A stretch of DNA of 64,000 bases from Lanius collurio (Eukaryota > Chordata > Aves > Passeriformes > Laniidae), in the NCBI GenBank assembly GCA_020086605.1, contig JACBWW010000021.1:4008711-4072710 (forward strand). Reading direction: 5' to 3'. The translations under genes were made by a program, and so were the position numbers. The notes under the pieces were generated by a model that searched no databases, was not told where the DNA came from, and was given only the letters and a program-made list of their open reading frames with translations. Below, in pieces: positions 1 through 11,300 of the stretch; position 1 is the first letter of the stretch, and every line of letters begins with the position of its first letter.

Positions 1-213
1 ATTTCATTGCTGATCAGAGAGTAAATTCTACTGCTTTATCCAGAATAGAATTCTTTACTATATTCCATCACTACCATAAACTGTTCTGAGAGTTTTTTTG
101 AAGGAGGGATCCCTAGTTATTTTTTCGTTCCACTGGAAAATAAGACACTTAAGTGTGACTTAAATCGTGTCATGTGTTGAAAAAAGCTTGTTTGAAGAGC
201 AGCACTGCGGTAG

Positions 214-530
214 TTAGGAATTCGTGCCTGGCACAGCGGTGTTTTCCGGAGGTTTCCCCTCGGCGCTGTCAGTGATGGGCGCTGCTGCAGGGGGCACCGC
301 GGGGCACGGCCGAGCCCTCGGGGGCACCGCGGGGCACGGCCGAGCCCTCGGGGGCACCGCGGGGCACGGCCGAGCCCTCGGGGGCACCGCGGGGCACGGC
401 CGAGCCCTCGGGGGCACCGCGGGGCCCGGGGCCGAGCCCTCGGGGGCACGGGCGGGAGCGGCCCCGGGGGAGCGCGGGCAGCGGCCGGGGAAACAGAGGG
501 GGCGGACCGAGCTCCGGCTCCTCTGAACCC
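214..530. promoter_or_regulatory. Small CpG-rich island inside an LRRC49 intron
   Basis: About 300 bases are strongly GC- and CpG-rich against an AT-rich surround. Much of the CpG content comes from the 30-bp tandem repeat at 291-449, but the flanks (about 240-290 and 450-520) are also GC-rich. Open frames across it on both strands, one of 198 codons, are explained by base composition and by a repeat unit divisible by three. Whether it has promoter or enhancer activity cannot be judged from sequence. It may simply be a GC-rich minisatellite. Confidence 0.45.
291..449. repeat. 30-bp GC-rich minisatellite
   Basis: A 30-base unit (10-base blocks ggggcacggc, cgagccctcg, ggggcaccgc) occurs as four perfect tandem copies at 301-420. 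A partial unit precedes it at 291-300, and a degenerate copy with an extra GGGG-type insertion follows at 421-449. Perfect identity between copies implies recent expansion or gene-conversion homogenisation. Because the unit is divisible by three, every frame stays open through it and yields spurious 10-residue repeat peptides. Confidence 0.95.
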
Positions 531-3500
531 TGCCTTAAAGAGAAGGGATGACAGTAAAAGTAAATTGTGGCAAGGGTTTGTGGGGCTTTGTTTCCTGTAA
601 CTTTTTTGGTACTCTGGGGGATTTTTTGTGGGTTTCTGGGGAACGTGTTTTTTGAGATGCTTGCATGTGTTGTGTAAGATTAATGAAGAAATGTACATGG
701 ATTTGATTTCCATAAAAAGTAGATCTGAGCCTTGATCTTTATTCAGAGTTTTCTTCTATCACTCTGCCTTTATAAATACTGAGTAAACCAGGATGTATTC
801 TATTTTTGCTAAGCTAACTTCTTTTAGAAAAGGATTAGTGTTTTTGAATGTCTGTAATTAGGATAAACTCTTGATCAAGGAAAAAAGTCTTATTCAGTTT
901 ATACTCTTGTTAGAATGTAATTTGCATTAGTTGATTTTGATCTTTGTTTGATGGCTGTGTTGGTAGGGAAGCTACAGGGCTGACTTCAGTGGGGACAGTA
1001 GACCCTCCTGCATGGAAGTCAGTATCCTAAGGTACATGACTGGATGGGATTAAGGGAAAGCTTTGAGAAGGAAGAGGGAGTAAGAAGAGATTTGTAGAAG
1101 CTGAGAGAAAACTGATTTAGGGAACTTTTAGGGATTATTGCCCTGAAGTTTGGGAAAAACTACAGCAAGTTGTTTTGAAAAGAATAAAATTAATGAGGGC
1201 TAATTTTCTATTAATGCAATATTGTTATCTAGTTCTCACCTCCCCCCAGTGCAAAACACAACACCAGCTCAGTTAATTTGAAATTGAGTCTCTGACGAAT
1301 GGCCAGATGTTTTCTGCCAAATAGAATGGATAGTTTCTTCTTCCTCTTCCTTGGTGGTAAAACTAGCTTACATTTCTCTTCTTTATGCATACCAATTTCA
1401 TATAATCAAACTTCTGGGGAGGGGAAAAATAGTCCCTTAATTTATGACTTCTAAACACACTTTGTTATTTGATATGTTCAATGTGTTGAAAAGACTTTAG
1501 AGAAGATGAAGACAAAAACATAGTAAAAAAGCTTGTTTCTTTAGGAAGCTTAGTTAAAAAGCATAGATATACAGTCAAATGAAGAGATTTAATTAAAAAA
1601 CAAAAATTCCCTGAAACAGATCTTTCTAAAGAAAGATATCACTAATGTAGTTTGCTAGTGTTTATCTTTCAAGACTTGTGGTTTTTACACAAAACACTAA
1701 CACTTCAATGTAATACATAATTGACATAAACAGCTATAATGAGAATAATGTTTGTAGTTCTTAAAGTTCTGAATCATATCTTGAGGAACAGCACATTTTC
1801 ATTTTGCATTATTAATGATAACATTCATATTTGTGACATATTACCTGCATGGGTTTTATTTCATGATTTACACAGGCTGCCCCTGAACCCTCCCATTCAG
1901 GTGTAGGGTTTTGTTGTGTGGTGTTTTGTTGCAGTGGCAGCTAGAAGGCCTTCTGTATCTGTGTGTGTTTTTATTTTGTTATTCCATTACTGGTGATCTT
2001 CCTTTAACACACAGTAGTGACCTACTGAGGTCCTTCTAAGCTGGATTATGCTGTAATTCCATGACACTAGCCCCTGTTTAGGAACAGCTTAAAAGCCCAG
2101 TAGCAACAGAACTTCACCAGTGAAAGGCTTCAAGTAACTTTGAGAATAAGAAAAAAAAAAAATAGGGGCTTTCCAGTTAGTGTTCCAATGAAATTCTTGC
2201 ATACAGTTGGGTTAGAGGAGCTTACTCTGTCCAAAGCCTCAGGCCTTACTGTGCATTGAGGAACTCCTCTTTTTTAATGTATGATATTAGGGTAAAGTCA
2301 TGGAGGAACTATTTGAAAATCTATTGTTTAACCCCTTTTCAGACTGATGCCAAAATCCATGATGTGTCAGTGGGTTGCAGGGGGACTATACACAGATCAG
2401 AGTAAGTCTGCTACATGCACTGAACTTCTTATGCTTTGGAAATTGTTTTCTTAAAAATGTAATGGCCGTGCTAAGTGTGAAGTTCCTGTTTTATTTTATC
2501 TTCCAGTAAGCACTCACTCATGTGCTTAGGGGTTCTTGCAATGTTCTAAACATAGCATGTTTTATTTATGTAGAAATTTTGACATGTCAATATGTCTTAA
2601 TGGCTGATGGTAATTTCTGTTCATTTTTGTTTGTTAATTTTGTGAATTTATAACTTTTCCAGAAAATGTAAGGGTTTGGACAGGAGCTTTCTATTTTGAG
2701 GAAATGAAAATGCTTTTCATATGTTCTGGGAAGGCACTTCAATAGAAACACCCAAATGGCATGTGAAGTAAATCAAAATAAGTTAAAGTATGCTTCCCAA
2801 ATATTTGTGTTGGAAGGACTCTACACTTTTTACTTCATGGTGAACATTTCTTTTGTTACTTGGAAAATATATGCTCTAAAAATACTGTGCTGTGAGAATG
2901 TTTAGACTTCTCTAAACAAGGAGCATCCAACCTAATATGGCTATATTGCAGTATCAAATTGCTGCACCAGGAAAACGAAGCAACCTCACTTTCGTTGTTC
3001 AGGGATCAGTGACTTTCTTCTTGAGACTTCATGATGAGGTGATAATATTAATGAGACATAATGCTAATGGAAAAGCTAACTTTGAAAATGTTCTTTTCTT
3101 CTCAAGTTGCTGATTAAGAAAAGCCAGTCCCCGGAAACCATTTATAATGAAGAAAATTAATCCTGGATAAATAGAACCCAGCTTTTTTTGCTCTGTGTCT
3201 TTTTCTACCCCAAAAAAAAAATAATCATCCTACTAGTTTCAGAAACTACTACAAACATACAAAGATGCACTGTCATATCTAAAAATATTTTTCACTGTGA
3301 TACTCGCCATGTGCTTTATACTTTTTCAAAGACTCTTAAAATATTACTTCTAACTAACTTTATCTTCAGCATTTATATCTGAGTAGTTATTTATTCTGTT
3401 TTTCTGGATTTGTTTATAATAATTTTATTAGTATTTTATTTAGATAAAAATTCTAAAATTATGTTAAAATGAAAATTTACATTTCAAATACCAACACAAG

Positions 3501-3579
3501 AATGCAATTTATCAATAATACTTTTCAGAATGGGCTTAGTTCCTCCCTTTAGGAATTTGTTTTTCTCTTTTTCATCCAG

Positions 3580-3663
3580 GAAGAAGAAAGACGTATGGCA
3601 TCTATTGCAGCAAGGAAAGAGGAAGAAAGGAAGCGTGAAAGCCATAAACAGACCTTGCTTAAG
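3580..3663 (+). CDS. LRRC49: LRRC49 exon A (28 codons, phase 0 to 0)
   Basis: The acceptor follows a TTTTTCTCTTTTTCATCCAG tract and the donor is AAG|gtattt. It encodes a very charged Glu/Arg/Lys helix starting EEERRMASIAARKEEERKRE and ending HKQTLLK. In LRRC49 this segment follows the leucine-rich-repeat cap, so it is the start of the central coiled coil. It is too short to show up as an isolated open frame and was found by splice signals and by its in-frame join to the next exon. Confidence 0.9.
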
Positions 3664-6600
3664 GTATTTTCTATGGTTGTGCTAAGGTTACTGTTAACCT
3701 GTTTACTGCAATAATTTATATCCGAATTTCTTTGCTGCAGATGTTATATTATATATCCCAGTATGCCTCTATCAATTTTTACAACTTCAACAGTGCATTC
3801 CATGACCAAAACTCTGTTCAGTTAAATATGCAAGGAACACTTTAGCAGAAAGCCCACACTGAACACGATTGTGATACGTGTCAGTGGATGGCAAACTTCA
3901 TTTACATAAATCCAGACTGAAGTGTAAAGGACTTCTCCAGTAATTTCACTTTCCTTGGTCTCCTCTTTCCAGGTGAATACTCTGACTGCAGCCATGCAGG
4001 GTGTTCTGAAGTAGTTTTTCCTTCAATCTTTCTTGTTGAAGTGGTTCCTTTCTGTGGATACAGTGAAGAGGCCCTGAGGCCACAGCCAGACTCCAGCTGT
4101 TGCTCTGTCAGCAGAACCCTTATCTATCTTATCTTCCAGCCCAGCTGGCCTGGTTGGTGCTGACATACACGAGACAGAAGTGGCCCACCAGGGGAGACCC
4201 GGGTGCCCTCCAGAGTGCTTTTCATGGGGCTGCTGACTGGATGATCTGTGCTGCTAATAGGAGACCAAAGTTCAAGAATCTAAGGGTATCTACATTCCAT
4301 TTACTGGGTGAAGATCACCATTTGCCTCCAAATTGTTTTTCTTTGGAAAAAAAAGCGCCGAAAATTTTTTGTCAGCCAGTAATGCCTGTACAAACAATCT
4401 CTTTCAATTTGGAAGAAAATAAACAAAAAGTGTTCATGTCCATTTAAGCTTCCTAGGTAAAATCATATTTTCTGAAGGGAATTGGACTGAAAGTAGTTGC
4501 AGGAGGCTGTAAGAAGAGGGGCTTGGTTTTGGGGTTGTTTAAGCAGTGTTGGGGTTTGGTTTTGGTATTTCTTCTTTCCCTCTAAGACATTGATGTATTT
4601 AAAGTCTCTTCAGATTTGAAGTGTTGGTGCCAGTTCTTAGTAGCAGAAAGAAGTGGAAAATTAGTGAATAATTTTCCTGTGTGGCATTGTCTCATGCTGT
4701 TGGAAACATCTCTCTGAGTAGAAAAAAAAGATCAGGCATTTATTTGTAGTTCATGTTCTTAACCATTGATGTAATGTTTCCTTGTAGCAGAGGGGTTGTT
4801 TGTCTTGTGGCCTAGATTTTGTGGTGCTTTTTGCTAGTGGAAAATTCCCTTAGAAGAGAGAATATTTTTAAAGCCTAGTGCCATCATTATTCAATTTCAA
4901 CATCACATTGTAGACTTTGATTTAATCAAAGTATATTTCTTTTCTTCAAATAGTTAAGTGGTATAACAGTCAAATACCAATATTTTTTGTATGATTTGAT
5001 GATTTTGTAGATATTTCCTTTGTAAATGAGTTTTAGGCTTCTTTTCTGTTCCACACATCTGAATTGAAGGAACAAATATGCTCACAGATACAGTGTCTAG
5101 CAAAAAAAATTGTGAACTATAGGTTTCTTCATAGTTAAATCTGAAGAAAATATTTAGAGAACTGTGTTCTACAACTTTTTTTTTACTGTCACGTTTCTCC
5201 AACATTTCTTACACTACATGAAGTGTAAATGAAATTATAGGCACTCATTCAGTAGCAAACAGTTGCTGTTTTCCTGTTTGCACTGCATCGAAAATGTTCA
5301 TTTCAGCAATGTCATCTCTTCTTTTTCCCTTCCTGATACTTGTCTGCCCAAACAGCAGAATTTCTTCATCTCTTTTTCCAGACTACTTTTTTATTGCTTC
5401 CAGCTCACTCTTCTGGGAAAGTTTGAGATATACTTTGAAATGTATAGAGGATGTCTTTCCTTTCTGACAGTTGTTGAACTTAATATACCCTGGAACAAGA
5501 GAAGGTTATTGCTAGCTGAATTTTCACACTTGTAAAATCTGCATTTTTGTAAAACGAATTAATGGAGGTTTTTGAAGTTCTGTAGGAATCCAGCAGCCCA
5601 CAGCTGAGGGCTAACAAAGCAGTAGAGCTGTATGGTAATTGAGTTTGAGACTGTCACCCTCAAGAAAAAACCAGAATTTTCTAAAGGTTGTTCTGATAAA
5701 AAACACTGAGGATTCCAACTTCCCCCCTTTCTGTGACATGGAGCTCTGTCATCATGGAAATCTGCAGGAGCTGAGCAATCAGTGCTGTCTAACCAGCGAG
5801 CATCATCATAACTCCCTGGGCAAATGAAATAGAGTTTTGAGCTCTTTAAAATGGAAAAACTTTCAGAAGTACCAATTTCCATGTTATAAATAGCTTAACT
5901 TTGTGCTTTTGTAAGTTGTGGATTTATTATATTACTTTTCTTGTTTCTTTATTGCAAATTCTGTGAAATTGCTGGAAATTATGCAAAATAGCACTAGAAT
6001 GATGCATTAATTTTAATGCATAACCACCAAACACTAGTTATAGTTTCTACAATTTGAAACATTTAAAATGTTTTGATTAAGCTGCATGATTCAGAACAAA
6101 CCAATGTGTTAATCCTGCCCTGTGATGGCTTAGGATGACTGGTGTGTCTTGTTTCAGGAAAAGAAGCGGTTAACAATTGCTAACATTGCTCGGCAGTGGG
6201 AGATCCAGCAGAACCGAATCGCTCTTGAGGCTTCTTTAAACAAAGATAAAGAAAATGAACCCTGCCAGATCAATGGCAGTGCTGCATATGTATTTCCTGA
6301 AGAAAGCAGGTATTTTATTGAGGAACACTTTTACCCATTCATGTCCTAAGTTCCAGGTTACTACTTTGCATCTCTGAGATCTTGCTGTATTTCCTTATCA
6401 AAAGTATTATATATGCAAATCAACCCTGAAAAGATGGTTTATTTTGTGTTTGACTATTAGTAATAAGTAACATGTTTAAAAAGAAATATAAGCAACTCAT
6501 CGCCTAAAGAAGTGCAAGCTAAATTATTATGTGATTTTGCTAAATAAAGGACAACTCGTGTTTATAAGAAATGCTAAATATGAATTCCTGAGCCTTCTTG

Positions 6601-8227
6601 AGGCTGCTCATTTCCTTAACAACTTAGATTGTTGACTACAGTTTAAATGAACAAAATGAAGATGAGCATTATGAAGATTTGTAACCTCTGTATGTAACAA
6701 GAGGTTTCACAATAGTATTTATGGTCTTAGTTTGAGCTTTCACACCCATGCTATTTTAACAGTAGCAGTTACCAGACTTAGTTTTATACTCAAGATAATT
6801 TCAGTATTCTTGGTTTAGTATATATTATTTTTGCTTATTTGCATCTAAAAAGGTAGTCACGTGGCCAGAACCCACTGCAGAACTTAATGAACAATATATT
6901 ACTTTGATTGACTAAAACCAAAGTAGCACTTCAACCTTGGTTAGCTCAGGCAAATGCCTGAAAAAAATAGTGGGCACACATTCAATAGGAAGTGTAGCTT
7001 CCTGCTGTCCCTGGTCGATGCTGGAAATGTCAGGGATGCTCACAAAGTCTTTGTCTCTCCCAAGGGGAGCCCATCTGAGTTTCAGTGTATTATTGGCTAG
7101 AACTAGTTCTATCTCCAGTCAAGTGCTACATCTTTGAAACATTTTTTCCTTAGCATTTTTAAATTGCCATACTCTTTTCTATTCTTGTGCTTCCAAAGCT
7201 TTCTGTTGAATGCATTTAGCCACTGTTTTCTTGCCTGCTTGGTTTCTTTGCCATTTAATTCAGTGTTGGTAATCCTCCCCCATGACCAAGTCAATGCAGC
7301 TATAGCAGTTTGACTGTTGTTCTGTTAATGAACAAATTCCTGTTGCTTGAGAAATGCTGTTTTGATGTATGTGTTTTATCATTGTGAAGAATTTCAAGAT
7401 GAGCTCCTAAGTGATAAAATTGCAGGTGAAATTCAGCATAGATAAGTAATGAGAGCTTCACATATGAAGTCGTGGGTTCTCAACATTTTAAGTTGAGTGA
7501 AATTTTAGAGTTCTGATTGCTCTTGTCAAGAGAACATCAGTCAGGTGATTGCTACTAGTCAAAATACATTAAAAAGACTATGTGGAATATGGAAAAGAAT
7601 AAAATAATAACAATGATTACATAATTTTCTAAACCTGTAATTTGTGCTCATCTTGAGTTCTATGTACACTTTAGGTCCCATTAGCTGAGTGTATCATGTT
7701 GGAAGTAGGAAAAAAGAGACAAGAGTTCACAAATACCTGGATTTATTGCTTAATTTTAAAATTACTCTTGTGAATTGGAAAGATCACAAAATTTTAAAGA
7801 AATACTTGAGTTACTGCTCATGTCATAACTGTTACATTTCATATAGCAAACAGAATGTGAAGGAGATGTTGCTTAAATAAATACATGGTTTGAAGTTGTG
7901 TTTAAATGCTTGAAGTTGTGTTTAGATATCTAAAGCAACACGAAACATGGTAGGTCAGCATTCTGAGCTAAAATTTGTAGGCCGATTATTAAATATGAAT
8001 GGACTCTTTATTTAATTTGATCCCACCACCAACTCAAATACACCCAGAGCCTTTTTGCTGAAGTAGAACATATACAGTGTTACTTGATGGAAAAAGGGTT
8101 TCCCAGCCTTTAGGGTATTTGAACCAGATGGGATACTGAAAATGAATGAATGCTTAGAAATGCCATTGTATTTGACAGCTGAGATTTGGCAAAAGAAGGG
8201 ACTGTTATTCAGTTGCGTGAATTCAAA

Positions 8228-8278
<51 letters not shown>

Positions 8279-8284
8279 GTTNNN

Positions 8285-8331
<47 letters not shown>

Positions 8332-11300
8332 GTTTCAAAATAATCTAATTCATATCTCTATATTATTTCCTCTGCAGATCTCTTGATACAATCCTGAGCA
8401 GTGCAGTACAAGGCTTGTCTGTTCTAGAGTCTCATTTAGTGGAAGTGGAAGGAGACACTCTTGGCTTGTATGGTGCTGGGGCACTGGAGTGTCTGGATCG
8501 GAACTGGAGTGTTCAAACAGCTGGCATTATTGCTACAGTTTCCTTTATGTTCATAGAATTTGATGAAATTGTTCAAGTGTTAGTAAAACTGAAGACAAAA
8601 TTTCCTAATTGTGTGGTGAGTATGCCTCATGTTTCAGCTCTAAATAGCTGTAGAATATGTATTCTTGAATAAAACCTTACTTTGGCATATCCCCCCCACT
8701 GGTTGCTTTCATGTAAATAGATACAGTTATGAATTGCATATTTTCTTGTGTTGTAATGCTAACCTTGATCCTTAAAAATCAATGATTTAAATTTAGATTT
8801 CTTTTCAGCCTGATTTTTATTTCTTTTAATTTCTTTGGCCTACCTAATTATTTTTAAGCAGCAAAGCTTGTGTGTAAATACAGTGTTGTGGTTCTGTACT
8901 GTTGTTACAGATCCATGGTATCAGGAAGACTTTGTTTGTGTTGTGAGTTCAAAGATTAAATTGCTGATAGGATTAAAAGATGAAGATTAGAAGGCAGAGC
9001 TAAGTAAATCAGTACAGTTCTTGAAATTCCTCAGTTCCTGATGAAGAAAAGCAACATAAATGAGAAGTCTCTTCAGTGGGTCTTTCTTTTTTTCTTAGAC
9101 ATTCAAATCAGTCATTTTGATGCAAATATTAATATAGAAATAACAAACATAAGCAACTTGTAGCTCAGACTGATTGGCTCTTGCTCTCCCCTCTGCTTCT
9201 CAAGATTTTGAGTGTAACAGAACTTAATGGTTTAATTGAGATTGATAAACTTGTGGGGAGCTTAAGACAAATTTATCTTAGTGAAACTATTGTTTCATTG
9301 TGGGTGGGGAAAAATTCGTGGGCGATAGTAGAATCACAACTAAATTTTTATCTTCATCATCAATTTTTCCTCCTTCCTCTTCCCACAATAATGCTACTAT
9401 GTTACACCATACTCATAGGAGCATTAGTGTAGGGCCAGGGTATGAGTTAGGCCAGCACCCTGTGCCCAAAAAAGGCAGAATATTTTAAAAGCATGTTATT
9501 CTTTTATGTGTAGATGTTGCAAGTGCTTTATTTGCAGAATTAAAAGTAAACATTGTTTAAGTAGTATCATAGCTTTATGTAACATTGAAAATATTCCTGC
9601 TCTAAGTAAAGAATTTATACATTGCTTGGGGCTTGTTATGTTGACATCTCTTAGTATATGGAATACAGCAGTTGGTTGATTGATGTGTTTTGCTACAGAG
9701 ACCTCAAATGAAATGAGCTCAGTTGCTTCATCACACACATGACTGTTACAGTTTGAAAACTGAGTGGCACAGAATAGGAATGACAGTGTTCACTCTTTAG
9801 TTCCCTTATTTAATTTATTGTGGTTTGACTTGTTCAGCACCTGAAGTTCAAGGAGACCAATCTGGTGGCGCTGCAGCAGTTCCATGCACTGGCGGAGATG
9901 CCTCGCATGGAACAGCTGACGGTGGATCCTCAGGGCAATCCGGTGGTCAGCTTGGCTCTGTGGAAATCCTATGTTCTGTTCAGGCTGAGCCATTTCAATC
10001 TACAGAAGATAAATGGAGTCAAGGTAGGATGGTGTTGCTTCTTTCTTATAATTGGTCTTAGAGGATAAATTAGTGTTGTTTTTAAAAGAGCAGATGAATT
10101 CCTAATAAAATGAGCACAACCCTGTCAGTGTCTTCTCAATATTAAGGGGGGAAAGATTTAAGTAGACTTCACCATGTAATTTGTTGTGCAATCAATATTA
10201 AAATTAATATTATTCAATAAAATTATGTGAAATTATTATTAAAGAACTGCAGAATTTTACCTGATTTTAAGCAGCACTTGTTTATTTTTTTTGATAAAAT
10301 CACAGTGCTGATGTTGATTACTTATGCAAAAGTGCATTTGACAGACTCCTTAGCAGTTTACTGTATATGATTATTTACAATTGCCAGTGTTATAAAATAC
10401 CATAGTCATAATTTCTGCTTTAGGTCTGTCACAGGAAAAGTCTGTCAAATAGATTTTTTTTTTCCTGCTTGCTATATACAAGATCTTTAGTGTGGATTTT
10501 TTGTTGGATGTGCATTTTATGTTTAAATAAATAGAAAGTTAGGGCCCTAATATTGCTGTTCTTTGTACTTTGTATTCCCTTTTACATCAATTGAAAGTAA
10601 ATTTATTCAAGCATATAAAACAGCTATTTTAGACTTGAGCTTTGATCATAAAGGGGGTGAAAATAGTTACAATGCAACACAATGTTTGAATGCACATTCA
10701 ATTTTAAATGCTAAGTAAGTTTTAGAGATGTTATGGAAGTTAATTAGAGCAAAAATAATACACAGCTTTAGCATTTAGACCTGGTATTTTAATTTGGTCA
10801 TCATCATATGTTTTAGATTAGATATACTTGTTATCTGTTTCAGCCAAAGCTGGATATTGTGGTTTGCTTGGTTTTAGTTGTATAAAACATATATTAGTTG
10901 CTCAGAAGAGGAGGAGCAGGTAAAGAGCTTAAATGAATTAACTATCAAAGAAAGGATGGATGGAAATAGGATTCACTCCAACAGCACAGTATCTTAAAAG
11001 GAAAAAAATAAAGTGATAGTCAGTAATGTAATGAAAAATATTGAATAACCTTGAATTTAGTACTTTAATGAAAAAAATTCTCTTCAAATTAGATTAAAAA
11101 AATATAAAGTTTATATCTTTTTTTTACTGCATCGTATTTTCAAAATCAACCCTAGTCATTCAGATGAAGAAGAAAGAGAAGATAAATCATACCTGTTTGG
11201 TCTTCATGGAGAAAGAAAATAACACAACTGGTGTAGTAGACCTTGTTACAATCTCAAGGTCAACAAGTTCAGTCTCTGAAGGAAAACTTGGTATTTAATA

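Larger units (their letters stand above)
1..3579 (+). other. LRRC49: LRRC49 intron, 3' part (begins before the window)
   Basis: This is intronic sequence leading to the first readable exon at 3580. The acceptor is the pyrimidine-rich tract ending in CAG at 3577-3579. The stretch is AT-rich apart from the GC-rich minisatellite island at 214-530. I looked for the preceding LRRC49 exon, which should end a leucine-rich-repeat cap segment, and did not find it, so it probably lies upstream of base 1. A short exon-like block at 2343-2401 was examined and rejected on reading frame. No repeat family was recognised in the rest. Confidence 0.7.
6310..8377 (+). other. LRRC49: LRRC49 intron between exons B and C
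   Basis: A 2.1-kb AT-rich intron. Its 3' end contains the (ATT)n microsatellite at 8228-8331, with an unresolved NNN inside. The array stops 46 bases before exon C, leaving room only for a short branch-point region and the tract TTATTTCCTCTGCAG. No other repeat or gene was recognised. Confidence 0.85.

Noticed and set aside
117..713. 198-codon open frame on the - strand with 10-residue Pro/Arg repeats
   Set aside because: It is produced by the 30-bp minisatellite, whose unit is divisible by three and lacks stops. No coding signal is seen outside the array.
2343..2401. Exon-like block with a good acceptor (CCCCTTTTCAG) and a GTAAGT donor, reading TDAKIHDVSVGCRGTIHRS in one frame
   Set aside because: To join exon A at 3580 in phase 0 it would have to be read in a frame that hits TGA at once. 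The open frame does not resemble LRRC49, and no bridging exon was found between 2402 and 3579.
8142..8386. Open frames with poly-Leu, poly-Ile and poly-Tyr
   Set aside because: They are translations of the (ATT)n microsatellite and run through the assembly gap.
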